Shown piece by piece: positions 39,101-45,132 of a stretch of 64,000 nt of DNA. Position numbers and translations under genes: made by a program. Position 1 is the stretch's first letter; the number at the start of each line of letters is the position of its first letter. Source of the DNA: Promethearchaeota archaeon (GTDB taxonomy: Archaea; Asgardarchaeota; Lokiarchaeia; Sigynarchaeales; SOKP01); the NCBI GenBank assembly GCA_030605085.1, contig JAUWBH010000006.1:1-64000 (forward strand). The letters run 5' to 3'. The notes under the pieces are model-generated. The model ran no database searches, was not told the DNA's origin, and saw only the letters and a program-made list of their open reading frames with translations.

Positions 39101-39244
39101 GGTTATAGTAAATTCCGGATCTGGAATCGCCTGTACTCTCGTAGTTTGTGCTATAAGAATAATAGCAATCAAAGCTAATACCGCAGCTAAAGCGTATATT
39201 CTTGCTTTTGTCCATTTTTTTAATCTGTATTTTTTATTTTTCAT
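24167..39244 (-). CDS. Giant cell-surface protein (5,025 residues) with PKD, LamG-like and TSP3 repeats
   Basis: An uninterrupted 15-kb frame encodes a modular surface protein. A basic N-terminus and hydrophobic helix (residues ~15-38) act as signal anchor. Two PKD domains (~40-225) precede three or more LamG/concanavalin-like modules (~230-860, with recurring SGTVEFY and YSWDNNYEIG), another PKD (~870-960, WQFGDG), long beta-rich modules that recur with the ending DPPGDFS, and a PKD at ~2850-2950 (WNFGDG). Calcium-binding thrombospondin-3-type repeats (DxDxDGxxD) follow at ~3140-3350 and ~3680-3730, with an EF-hand-like DSNSDGATN near 3985. Membrane helices lie at ~4160-4230 and ~4750-5000. 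It is the largest protein here and may be an adhesin or surface-layer component; the function is inferred. Confidence 0.9.
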   Translation of the reverse strand: MKNKKYRLKKWTKARIYALAAVLALIAIILIAQTTRVQAIPDPEFTITDFSTENDEYEFDCYEEVDITWSIDGNWTRCFVIWGDGTPNEWISNLTTSATHSYSREGRYNVTLWVEDRWGNTDKKSLPELITIKNDPPTFDIDLNKNEVWEDEDVVISIDNLVDSDYDIDNAVHMFIFDTGDNTEQVHTSETSITHTYTEAGRYPITVTCFDDQLALKQKTTYIEAKNKAPVADIQLGGEPPATFSFADDIIGRVPFKWQEVVPTTRDAIKIIDNQGTMMRVLEVSGNPGFPEPSIKTNVGTQSFGTVEYYFMTENSTNAIGYLSFKSGGTEAFAVYPKSEKWKYRVDGSEYDVQGCGTPQNNTFHHIRIDFKGTGTYMGLGNQKFRVIVDGVSSSEDYGFAASGVSSVDNLVIGALVNEKSKAFVDSIGCSWDPNYEIGSNYNFFEESYYGTYDFRSDVVGTDPKGFDVMDTAPSSSQPYYGTFDFEGDQTGNHRLPSGWSYKEYYSTAFNNIIQRSSANGIVTELYDHNDEDEVAIYDLLGSRSSGTVEFYVWIDSNSEYHTDYGGTTFSLEQEQADDYKVKLRFGDDGNNKIEYKRHGMEYQEVCSISDRNWVHIRLDFECSSGEYKGLSDDSFNLYVNGIKKISNGYMDATSITYVDAITLGTSGKRTGIARYDAFGYSWDNNYEIGDNLGTGLDVSIVDQNGYYKEAVRFTDKKTDDEVWIENDFEDQTSGTIEWYVKSSDVSDKIWAMHFMDDIQTEFSVLMDNNKWQYAIGANYFDITGVGTPSNDKFYHIRVDFDCSTDKFKVFINDTESNEYDFNGEQINKIRFETGQNAEGIAWLDALGYSFDDLYEIGMNKIPLVSYPEKTKVLFSAADTVDTESDIESMSFVWQFGDGATDCGKYVEHTYLTSGVYCVNLTAQDDNGATDSCTKIVLIHNTYPDLNIVSSDHNITINEGETIVFNTETFDDLSDWARLSYSWGRDGGEFDPFNPSTYANAGWKASQIFKDDWDGNVYALVEDPEGASDSDLVGIHVENVDPLISIWDANVLADASFEVYRNSVNKEANFTFEVVANDDEEFSEHITFEGSEENSVVSNKTSLAMTLSKVWRVKVNSTELPTNSWFKSYVRLRFLDGRELVLSSPKIYGDGSNHGYHEFELNPHWFDSSSYTFMYPITLNATTFDPSLDNLNVTVNYSVNSLIEINCTDSLPIQDSFTEEYSFGTVNYTVEVFEDNNKIYVNITANYLIMEDSYGNNTFPVNLDFSYTIYPIVDLIDFLEERLNLTELSILNCVDASNWLIAGVVDDDGGSSELTVLFTTQDGIEFQNLSPKLDAYIQNFGTTVHEITFFASISDFDQIFSLTDYSVADFKSYYVPEEADFTLTNGTLDKYDDLKYQDSVSSEFTAENSYLANHGDITFYNGTAETVGEYQNIDGNYTVIKDSSFVLGNYYASYSNGAEWDSWVETETGSAVVTRETMYQGHYDVIHIDDNNVAGGCGISKTELSEITTDIEIWYYPDENYRGYLYWYTSTTTDVIVIQFYETDDTIRYYDGSLHTIYNDYDEQWYHIYLDVDWDNNQYDFYLDGTYIDTCDFVNSANSINRFNTVSGHSHTADNYIDALGYTAYSNYTLGDNRNPIPTKVNFTSKIQFDDGGETINALSLEYSLKCNVSTPVEVRVFNFNTSQWDLIDNSTYSSFETVFKTLSNAYWNSTNDVLINFYAEKSDEEFELYLEKLKVNLKVALNFTVSLKLDLEQEQVIKYLKLVYGYGSKFSQLINLILYNYTGQSWVLLDSSTVNGNWYKNKYSVLSSEFISEENELLAKIEAENDTVGVEFYLDQFRLEYYSAYSSDLNYFEFFNVPDPPGDFSLTGNSNWEGDLTSQDYDYAEFIPDVFRRIAKSDDFAFYKGSLDIYGDLTKLDGNFTSIDSSDYLAYAEGSFIMQPNGDHYITWSGATLHYSRVDEWYYGGPLDGQTIYTTGNAFDQFYMTDPVLEEGAKVSTVRMWLCSRKWLGDGKRISVNPYFPSSGWLSAKTINPSTSYTYQYKEWTGLDLDQEDINGTIVSLYGYNTGWAFVEIVFVHAFWERDAAPAVLNFTSEIEFEGDLDNSVLHYSYKTDISQPVDFCIWNDEIGQWDLIDDSNYDSFADHYFELNESYRYQNNKVLVRFFGSNSEQDFELQVDMLCINEFLLELIADFKMNGIAPNDKLESLKLLYSCKTNVSQVVDIYLYNYTSDQFVLVDSSTRFEFANETYSIPIEMSDFYNEYFGTKAKIRAINDSAFEFDLDKLKLEYSWEKSREKPIYDDVPDPPNDFSNITGSSDWAGDLAKENDYTTFNSSNFKANFTTTFDMEHVDVGDRVDSIDFMCRYKTNQSQVVDLFLYNFTSSSWVLINSNSNTDFFAFSYSIPLVRYEQVLVIVNQTVNYTDTVKYCDFFDSGYQVKVKLEAINSTENFELYLDQLKIIYTYTPYYFVSNPIRTKIEAIDGDYSVFDSISTNIYRASYTFDENMDGWVKIDPENTEVYWSDDTKDGHKGIVKMKDYDDDEDCSLYRTFGSRTSGVVSFWLRGTDVSEGLEIRFYQGSYKKIYMAINGDDLDYKHGDDWDKIYDFPGDNIWYYIKIDFNCGTDTFDIWIDGVQRGNNLGFYDDASYLGRLLFMTGRTQQGYKYYYDAVNFHWENDYDNSVPNHLLNQTFTLELEEMNRFRSFKSAEIQYRFKTNLEENVSVNIFDYNANDWVEIEEILTDTEDFYGNSFTFNTTDFFNSKYEVLIMFAGYRESTSGFELHLKDLNVTYQWKDVIANYGYDNNLDELNHVANMSSEYNYWYSSNHTFDCQGEFLVTMTADDGFSTTKSGEVINITNRVPWGKIGNFPNATTEDELVRFTSKVGNLNSIISNSSLRFMWNFGDGNLAFDKNPEHKYSKSGVYNITLFIQDQFGNTFTDLKNITVLETPPEIRGPFSFQGLEGQAITLEVEAYDSYLDDLTLQYRWYNSTAQSSEYKFSTDRKPVVLLEEGKYNYSLQVEDSNGQVAAKNITIFVDNYAPTVLLSSYAYSGAPGDGQHNGDDEAGKLTLTAYGFDSFEDTNELDFYWTIFETDNEIYTAHAYNQDTSHTINYKVESTMVYKVHVKVVDSSGMAGFGTTTISSFIDSNSNGVSNEFEAHLELHNQNITQYSDADGDQLLDFYEMGVSNTSYLDVDTDGDGLWDGYNNETGIGETKLGTDPRMWTSDNDWLSDGFEFFGWNITTEMTGTIHVDSNPLVSDTDNDGLDDYDEYLAGSDPRNPDTDNDKLLDGEDPYPIKIDGDEDGLTDYEEVQLGTNTNETDTDGDGIGDGSEVRGWGMGFITNPLSQDTDHDFIGDGAELTTYKYEIEDKKQLKRPVSLTFEENCKNVDAAQIAFIITFGEFNESADNGAGYGTENVPDLEIEIYKKEENLRLFNFTSNGTAQRYVSQVVDIRDVIDKMNLTESFNYKGTYVIKINDTSTSALLEQFEIEASRYLDPCDDDFDNDDIMDGVECAYFVEGEYTIDFADSYWYDNLTVNEYNVNNTITEEFWLEIPQIGRVDDADLKISLENDAAPQGPYEESDLGDIKVKLIKEEIDGRIDDAILVDNSYEIYNNWTYQSWYDPIELDLTDYLNNGSISEYYGNYQLLIEITTTEYYYANNICNFTLAEYYIIVDSWREPQDLSEWDAWITDPLTDDTDNDDISDYDEIYGWWGPDNVKTNPVSPDTDGDGTWDSKDTDPTHNLIVEIEFLRARDYDDERIVGFLKDTEDDRLRLQGIISFEYNGMLMSYCTLPTKAYHKEKTFTTDDEEEYRFDEEAVFEDNEEYEDDGCVFYFDVDDEQESVDFSYQVWHRPKDEQLNYRILNERNVEFDLLEDYDYNSEIETEYEDDDAMIEVKLTTKAVEKANTIAIYEKNDTSFNGHYREKQKLTVVELFVNDNPSSGSPFVEGSNAIVLSTALFANTKLNGYVQRGEIESTKLYKEDCFEFGSAARNHDSNSDGATNYVDAVLIRKEISPIDAEEVLNDLLLTCVVNETYDNSTKELSVETEVLYAYICTKLDDVRAVDMNLPSDAIKTIPWENVFENSDAGEIPFYTDYNPYDWLDEEGEEDQEDNVIIRFGKAVLDQWKRSDYTGDPGYDLGRQIGQDGGIDVLYDLYGMVAPYIRVVGEWIDIVIAYIIVAIMYLVMLILTYLGDFLWLIIRAILLGLIYIMLAIEIITTVPIYFAIGVALSVLGDFSDMNSHYNVQWWCEYSKDTCIALVSLGVDEFSVQIESWINWKYWRYFDLYFPVLDTDFKMDDISYSDPDLEDEIIPPNLHCNFDQIGNTSSYDFSTTYSNEYEPEYVKLRLFSPKNNFYTYSMQKRSEGYDDYEDGVEYNKTIDFETEFTENERKGQWFYSFEAKNDPDEGDGKVFKWPLYNTGAHYQPGPYLGDLKPYLFYTMPRDLSGWEFDEFTINVTGCELIDGLVPESVNLTVLLPDGSFDTFEMTEVNSFAYDTIDEDSALFNKTFTTYSVSLDFSDYFDFENDTYVFYYFDALLSDGNRSILFNRDDFTNTFYDIFVRSVADDGHTPKIVNYRVEELVWPRSWNYDDVLSPLSVFLPFLPNYEVIQPICSEHVMRYWVWVRDPDGSHEDTYEWNDEEFEFIPKLTLTRISDDLEVELDMAWYGYDEDLQADMYYVDLSTLGGVGVYSYEWDEYWNCDWAPGAWEISFEITDNCSNTDTLDALHKIWFTGSFERMRSTAFGGASLVQSDNPWLSSFGTYKSIIVMVLMMAAATAAIAKRYTIARVIAAGVAITDLVYTVLGFLSFLNEGDPGAMLGLFLNMLLSSVMFLIVKQISSLKNMFKASMGLNFLKKFAKISALISLALMLYMDPLKILTLELIPGNPGFLFFGERPDGLPDLDMPYEDLAKTPMDLAMFFVTNLGLGFILNFIGGSKQESKFTGIGAMGNSGGFLAGLSTTGQRPVTKILGFYTGFTIMMSMLCLETFLRNTGYYHIAPGLLSSFLAKGTGIITDPFQDPPMDVYYVEEGDEN

Positions 39245-39273
39245 TTTTTTGTTATTTTTTATTTTTTTAATTT

Positions 39274-39618
39274 TTAATCTATATCAAAACTTTTTTTTGT
39301 TAAATTTTTTAAAAATTCTTTATTATTGCGTAAAATTGTCTGCCTTAACAAAGGGATCGCAACTAAAGTTCCAATTTTATCCGAAACTTTGTCTCGTTCC
39401 TCCCCCAAAATTAAGGTAGAACCGTAAATAAACCCCATCTCATTCCTAACGCGCTGAGTTTGAAACGAGTTTAAAGCAGTGATTAGGGCATAGGTAAAAA
39501 ACACTGAAATAAAAATAATCCTGACATATATATTAAAAAATAAAACTACCAAAATGTAACAAATTACAATTTTAGGTATTTCTCCACCTATTCTCTTGGT
39601 CTTACGAGATTTGAACAA
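39274..39618 (-). CDS. Small membrane protein upstream of the giant surface protein
   Basis: The 114-residue frame starts with TTG at 39618 and has a basic N-terminus, two hydrophobic segments (residues ~16-50) and a charged C-terminal half with no motif. It ends 29 bases before the start of the giant gene and is on the same strand, so it may be co-transcribed with it. No ribosome-binding site was seen. Function unknown; it may be a non-coding shadow of the promoter region, but its hydropathy argues for a real protein. Confidence 0.45.
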   Translation of the reverse strand: MFKSRKTKRIGGEIPKIVICYILVVLFFNIYVRIIFISVFFTYALITALNSFQTQRVRNEMGFIYGSTLILGEERDKVSDKIGTLVAIPLLRQTILRNNKEFLKNLTKKSFDID

Positions 39619-39696
39619 TTCTATCTACAATCACGATCTAGATTTTGCTATGTAATTTTATGCATAATAAAATATATAAGGTTTACGGTAATTTAT

Positions 39697-39767
39697 GTGC
39701 GGATGTGCACATGAATTTCATGTTCGGATGTGCACATGAATTTACGTGCGGATGTGCACATGAATTT
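39697..39767. promoter_or_regulatory. Three palindromic iterons
   Basis: The unit GTGCGGATGTGCACATGAATTT occurs three times with 24-25-base spacing (one unit has GTTC for GTGC). Each contains the perfect 10-base palindrome ATGTGCACAT, at 39703-39712, 39728-39737 and 39752-39761. They lie in the ~370-base gene-free region between the divergent small membrane/giant surface gene pair and the winged-helix gene at 39989, the expected place for an operator bound cooperatively on one helix face. The remainder of the region is AT-rich with no ORF. Confidence 0.65.
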
Positions 39768-39988
39768 TCTAAATTTTAGGAGATGTACTTTAGACACATA
39801 GTACCTGAAGGAGTCCAATTTAAATACTAGTGATCTATAAATCTAAAAACGAATTTACCAAAGACATTTAAATTAAAAAAAAAAAAGACAGGTTAAACAA
39901 AAAAAATTATGCCTAATCCCGATTTTTATGGTAGAAATTACTCGCGTATATAATTTGATTTATTATCAAATATTTTTATTTTGATGAG

Positions 39989-40501
39989 ATGTTTTGCAAT
40001 TATGTAACCTATTTTTCTTATTTAAATATACACAATTTATTAGATCATCAAATGATGTTAGATGATACAGATAAATTTTATCAGGAATCAATACCCTTAA
40101 AAGTATTAAGACAATTAAACACTAATTTTAGAAGGTTATTGGTAAGGGATATCATAGTTTTGAGATTTTTATTAGAAGATAATGAAGAGTATCCTAATAA
40201 GACTTACGAAGAAATTATTTTTAAGTCCATATTAAGCAGGAGCTCGGTCGAAAGAGCAATTAAAAAACTTAAAAGGTTAAGTTGGGTGGAGATTAAAAAA
40301 TCTTATCCTAATTGTAATAAAGAATACGAAAATCACATTCCCCCATTTTGCGCGAGTTGCAAAAGAGAAATTTTTTGTAATTATAGAAGTGTAAGAAAAA
40401 ATTCTGAGTTGCCTGTATATGTTATTAGAATAATAAAAGAAAAATTACCTTTTATACAAAAAAATCTTAATTTAATCTCAAAACTAAGTTGGATTATTTA
40501 A
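39989..40501 (+). CDS. Winged-helix regulator with cysteine knuckle
   Basis: The 170-residue protein has a winged-helix-like region (residues ~45-105; RSSVERAIKKLKRLSWVEIK includes recognition helix and wing, given here by position) followed by YPNCNKEY...CASCKREIFC, a Cys-rich knuckle of probable zinc-binding type. It has the same order and similar spacing as the protein at 10868, including the N-C-x-x-Y and CxxC layout. The ATG at 39989 is used, although ATG at 40052 would trim a hydrophobic, unconserved start. Its own iterons lie 220 bases upstream. Confidence 0.65.
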   Translation: MFCNYVTYFSYLNIHNLLDHQMMLDDTDKFYQESIPLKVLRQLNTNFRRLLVRDIIVLRFLLEDNEEYPNKTYEEIIFKSILSRSSVERAIKKLKRLSWVEIKKSYPNCNKEYENHIPPFCASCKREIFCNYRSVRKNSELPVYVIRIIKEKLPFIQKNLNLISKLSWII

Positions 40502-40565
40502 CAAAAGCATCGATATTTGCTTCTTATTAGAGATCAAGGAAAATTCATAATACTTTATTTTGTAT

Positions 40566-42368
40566 TTATATTGAATACTTTCTTTCATAATATTCATTTA
40601 TATAACCTTGTATCTTGCTGAAAAAATCAGTGAGAACTTCCTCAAACTTAGGTTTATATCCTTTTTTACATTTCCTAATTAATATTTTCGACAGAAATTT
40701 TGAAAAATCTGTTTTTGAAAAAGAAGGAAACAAAATTTTATCTCTAAATTCATACTGAATTTTTTCAATTCTTTTTTCGACACTTTTATTATTTTTCTTT
40801 GCATCTATTAATTCCTCTTTTAATTTCATCAAAAATTCCCATGAAATTTCAATACCCAATTCACGAGTATAATTCTTATAAGCCCTAAAAATCTCTTCTA
40901 TTTCAAAATTTTTAGTTACAAAATCTGGTATCCAGAAGTGAACAGAATCGGCAGGTACAGATTGTAAAATTGATTTATTTAATTTATCATCTCTCTTTTC
41001 TTTATTATCAGCATCTAAAAATAAGAAATGATTTTTTTCTTTGAAATTTTCAATTATATAACCAAATGTATTAGAAGTTTTTGTTTTTCCTTTAATATTT
41101 TGAATTTCAATCTTATCAAAATGCCCCCTATTACTAAATGTTGATAACCAATCATTTAGAATATAATATTCTGTTTCGCCCTCTACATAAATAATAATAA
41201 TTTTTTCTGCAACTAATTCATAATCAATTAATAACCTTTGTCTGTATTTTGGATATTCTTTCGCATCGCAAATAAAAATCGGTTTTTTACTTCTCTTTTT
41301 TTCGTCTGAATCTTTTAAATCCCATAGGGCAATTTCTAATGTCCTTATTACTTCAAATATATTAACAAAATAGCTTAATATCCCTTTTAGATTATCCTTT
41401 TTACCACGTTTCATTTCTAAGATGATGTCAGACCAATCGTCTAAACCATCGAAATCGTGATAAATTTTTTTCATGGACCAAATTATCCCTTGAATTAATT
41501 TAATTTCTTCTGAGTCAAATTTTTTTAATTCTTTATTTTTAGTTTTTTTACGAAAATTTGCTTCTTTCTTATATATTTTCTTCCATTCACTTTTAGAAAT
41601 ATTTATATCATAAATGGAATAAGTAGGAATCAAGTAAGGAGAATAATATTTTGGTTGAAAAATTGATTCTAATTTAATCCATAATTTAAAAAATTTAGGA
41701 GTAAGCCATGTATAACGATTAAACGGTGGTTCCTTGATCTTAGAACATTCTGATTCGATTCTGGAGAGTATATCCTCTTTTGTTATCATACTTTTTTTTA
41801 ACGCATGACTTAGAATTCTACCTTGAAGTACTATATCAAATTCTAGCTCAGACCATCTTTTTTTATAATAATCATTAAAATCCTTAATTGATATCAATTC
41901 CATTTTATTTTTATAGAGAGAATAAATTAAAGTCAAAATCTGTATAATTTGTATTGGATGATAATAATAATAGCAAATGTCATTTTCAAGTGATTCTTTA
42001 ATTCTATAGTATTTTTTATTTTTATAATGAAATTCCTCTACAATTTCTACATCAACAAAATGTAAAAAATCCTCTTTCTTTAAATTATTCCATGAATTAA
42101 AATGAATATACGATCTTATAATTCCTTGAGGATTAAGTGAATTTATTTTTTTATTAGATTTTGAAAATTTTACTACAAAAAAGGGGATAGCATAATTCCG
42201 TTTATATATGTACTCTAAAAAAACGAAAAAATTTGCGTACTCATTTAAAAAATTATCAATTTTAAGTTTTTTAATCCATGTATGTAATGTTATAGTATTA
42301 AATAATTCCATTCGAAAGTATTTATTCATATCCAAAAAATAATCAAAGATTTCAGAATATTTTACCAT
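40566..42368 (-). CDS. TOPRIM-domain protein with an unrecognised N-terminal domain
   Basis: The 600-residue protein has, from residue ~390, the TOPRIM signature: hydrophobic strand then VEGETE (conserved Glu, ~394), followed by HFLFLDADN (Asp-x-Asp, ~449) and the acidic NFEIEEIF segment, as in OLD-family nucleases. Their ABC-type ATPase domain is absent; instead residues 1-390 form a mainly helical, Lys/Tyr/Phe-rich region that I do not recognise. OLD-type and related TOPRIM nucleases often act in phage defence, so a defence role is possible but only by family analogy. It lies alone between the regulator at 39989 and the surface protein at 42679. The gene ends in a normal TAA. Confidence 0.65.
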   Translation of the reverse strand: MVKYSEIFDYFLDMNKYFRMELFNTITLHTWIKKLKIDNFLNEYANFFVFLEYIYKRNYAIPFFVVKFSKSNKKINSLNPQGIIRSYIHFNSWNNLKKEDFLHFVDVEIVEEFHYKNKKYYRIKESLENDICYYYYHPIQIIQILTLIYSLYKNKMELISIKDFNDYYKKRWSELEFDIVLQGRILSHALKKSMITKEDILSRIESECSKIKEPPFNRYTWLTPKFFKLWIKLESIFQPKYYSPYLIPTYSIYDINISKSEWKKIYKKEANFRKKTKNKELKKFDSEEIKLIQGIIWSMKKIYHDFDGLDDWSDIILEMKRGKKDNLKGILSYFVNIFEVIRTLEIALWDLKDSDEKKRSKKPIFICDAKEYPKYRQRLLIDYELVAEKIIIIYVEGETEYYILNDWLSTFSNRGHFDKIEIQNIKGKTKTSNTFGYIIENFKEKNHFLFLDADNKEKRDDKLNKSILQSVPADSVHFWIPDFVTKNFEIEEIFRAYKNYTRELGIEISWEFLMKLKEELIDAKKNNKSVEKRIEKIQYEFRDKILFPSFSKTDFSKFLSKILIRKCKKGYKPKFEEVLTDFFSKIQGYINEYYERKYSI

Positions 42369-42678
42369 TGATACTTCCTGTTAAATATTTTATTAATAGT
42401 TATTTGGAATCTTTTAAGAAATTTCAATATATAATTGAAATTCAATAAATCATTTCTCTGTATTACTCTAAATTTAATATAAAAAATTTATCATTATTGT
42501 AAAATCTTCTTCATTGTATATTATTAACTAATATAACCGCTATTTGTCCAATTTCTAAGAATATTGCTGACGATTTAGGATTTCCATCGATTGGTTTTTA
42601 AACCAAATTTTTGCATTTTAAGAAATTTCATCTCAAATTTTTACAATGAAAATAAAAAAAGCTAAAAAAAAATGTGAT

Positions 42679-44979
42679 TTATCGTCTTAAAATACCTCTT
42701 TTTTTACCAAGATAATAGATCGCTCCTATACCTGAGAAAAGACCTGCTACTGACAATAAAGTTACGTATGGAATTATATCTAATTGAGGTTCCTTCTTAC
42801 TTTCTTTCGGATCTTCTTTGGTTTCTTCGTTATCTTCCTCTTCGAATTCCACCTTTACTTCTAAGCAATTGCTTAAAAAAGAACCGTAATCGTTTTCCGC
42901 AAGGACTCGATAATAATACTTTCCTTCGTCTTTTTCCTCCTCCAAATAACTGTAAGTTGGCATCAAAAAATCAGGGATGTATCCGTTTAACAAGACTTTA
43001 ACCTCTCCGTTAATCTCAGATATGTAGGTTTCCGAAAAATATAGCGTGTAATTCGCGGCGTACTCTAAAGCTTCCCAAATCACTTAATACTTTCCGTCGT
43101 CGTCCGGAGAACCTGCATCTGAATACAAAGTAAAAGAATCGGGAGCCCTTCTGACGATAACTTCAATTGCATTCGATAACCTTTCTCCGGCCTCGTTTAT
43201 GGCGCATATAGAGAAGTTGTGATCGCCGTTTCCTAAATCTTGAATTTCGTAATATAAATCGGTAATTCCATCGTCTATTAACGTCCAATCAGGGCCAGTT
43301 TCTAAAGTACTAAATTCGCCTTGACCATTATATCTATATATGGAATAGTTATCCGCTCCAATCGATTCGGTCCAAGTTAAATTAACTGATCCGTCATTAT
43401 CGGGGTCTTCGGTGTGTTCAAATAGCGTAAATTCTCCCGGCACGCTTTGGACGACTACTTGTATGCAATTGGAAGATGTATTTCCGTATCGATTAAAAGC
43501 CACCGCTATAAAATAATAAGTCCCTTCGGCGTAATTGTTAAAAGAATAAGTTCGATTGGTGTTGCCTCGAATTATTTCGTCTAAACTGTCGTTTATTTGT
43601 GTAATTGGGTTATCGTATCGATATAGGGAGTAATTTTGAGCGTCTAAGGCTTCTGACCAAGACAAATTGAAGGAACCGTCGGGTATAGGATTGGTCTTAT
43701 CGCACGCAAGAGTGAACTCGCTTGGTAATTGCGAATACATCGATACAAACGCGTCGTTGTTTGATACTCCCGTAATTGCCAAATTATCTTCAGAATCCAC
43801 GGCAATCCCGTAAGCTACGCTGTCGTAGTTCTGGTCTCCTTTGTAAAGCTTATACCATTGAAAATCCAAGGTTGAATTGAATTTCGTTATACAGGCGTCT
43901 TTATCAGTACCACCATAGCTTTTAGTATAACCAGATATGTAAAAATTGTTTTTAGAATCGATTTCTATTTCGTAAGCGCAATCGTATTCGGTTCCACCAA
44001 AAAGAACATAATTTTTCAGAATTCCAGAGGAATTGTATTTTAACAAAACCATGTCTTTCCCTCCCGACCCTTCTGCGTGATCTTTTGTAGTGCCTGCAAC
44101 GTAAATGTCTTCTGAAGAATCAAGAACTACGCTCTCTCCTGTATTTGCGTCGGAACTGCCCCAGAATTGCGCGAATTCGAACTCTTGAGTGGTATTGAAT
44201 TTAAGCAAAAGTATGCTGCTGATCCCTGGACCATAACTTGAAGTGTAACCCGTTAGGTAAACATTTCCCGACTGAGCAATCGCAAGGTCGTAAGCGTATT
44301 CGGTGTCGCCGCTCCCCCAAGTGTAATACGAATCGAGATTTCCTTCTATATTGTATATAAGAAGGAGCATATCGCCAAGAGTACCGTAAGATTCCGTGTA
44401 TCCTGCTATGTATATGTTGTTCGATCCATCTATTTCTAGGCTATAGCCCACATCCCATTCGCTTCCGCCCCAAGTACGATTCCATATGTAATTTCCGTCG
44501 TTGTCGAACTTTACTAATATTACATCGACATCGGCTTCAGAAACTTTTGAATACCCTACTACGTAAATATTAAGCGAATTATCTAACGCAATTCCGTAGC
44601 CTACATTGTCGGAATCGTTGCCCCATGTGGTTTTCCATTCTTGGTTGCCCGTCTTGTTGTATTTTGCAACCACTATTTCGAACGCGTCCTTTGATTGGCT
44701 GTATGCTTTACCCGTTATGTAAAAATAACCTTGACTATCAGTAGTAATATCCCTACCTACATCCTCTCCGATATTTGTTATTACATCTTCCCATTCAGAA
44801 TGAATTGATGTTTCAGGTACTGACTCATTGTCTATAGATTCTTCAGATTTATACACCAATCTGCGCGCTTTATCTAGGTTTAGGGTGAAACAATAAATTC
44901 CAGAAGTAGCGATTAAAAAGCAAATAGAGAAAACAAATAACTTCTGTTTTATTATTCGGTCTTTACACATATCAATCAT
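42679..44979 (-). CDS. Beta-propeller (SBBP-type) and FN3-like surface protein, one in-frame TAA
   Basis: A signal-anchor (residues ~12-30) precedes six or seven ~50-residue beta-propeller repeats (DSxxNIYxxGYTxS.. pattern, residues ~60-390) and three FN3-like domains (~400-690), ending in an acidic linker, a membrane helix and a basic tail. At 43084-43086 the frame is interrupted by TAA, directly followed in the same frame by GTG ATT TGG. The copy fused in the chimera at 12089-13966 has CAA (Gln) at the same codon, so a C-to-T change made the stop. The first 631 residues would be released without the membrane anchor if translation stops. The gene is otherwise intact over 767 codons. Confidence 0.8.
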
Positions 44980-45132
44980 TTTTAGTAAAAAAGTTAAATT
45001 TCTTCTTTAATAATCAAATAACCATATCGTATTTAAAGAAAAAAAATAGCAAAAAAAGAATTGATCAGTTTATTTTCTAATCCTTATGACCCTCAAGTAA
45101 GTTCAGTAATATTTAAAGATAATTGATATTCT

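Noticed and set aside
24200..39200. Plus-strand ORFs opposite the giant gene
   Set aside because: All are antisense shadows with Ser/Val/Phe-rich composition and no ribosome-binding sites.
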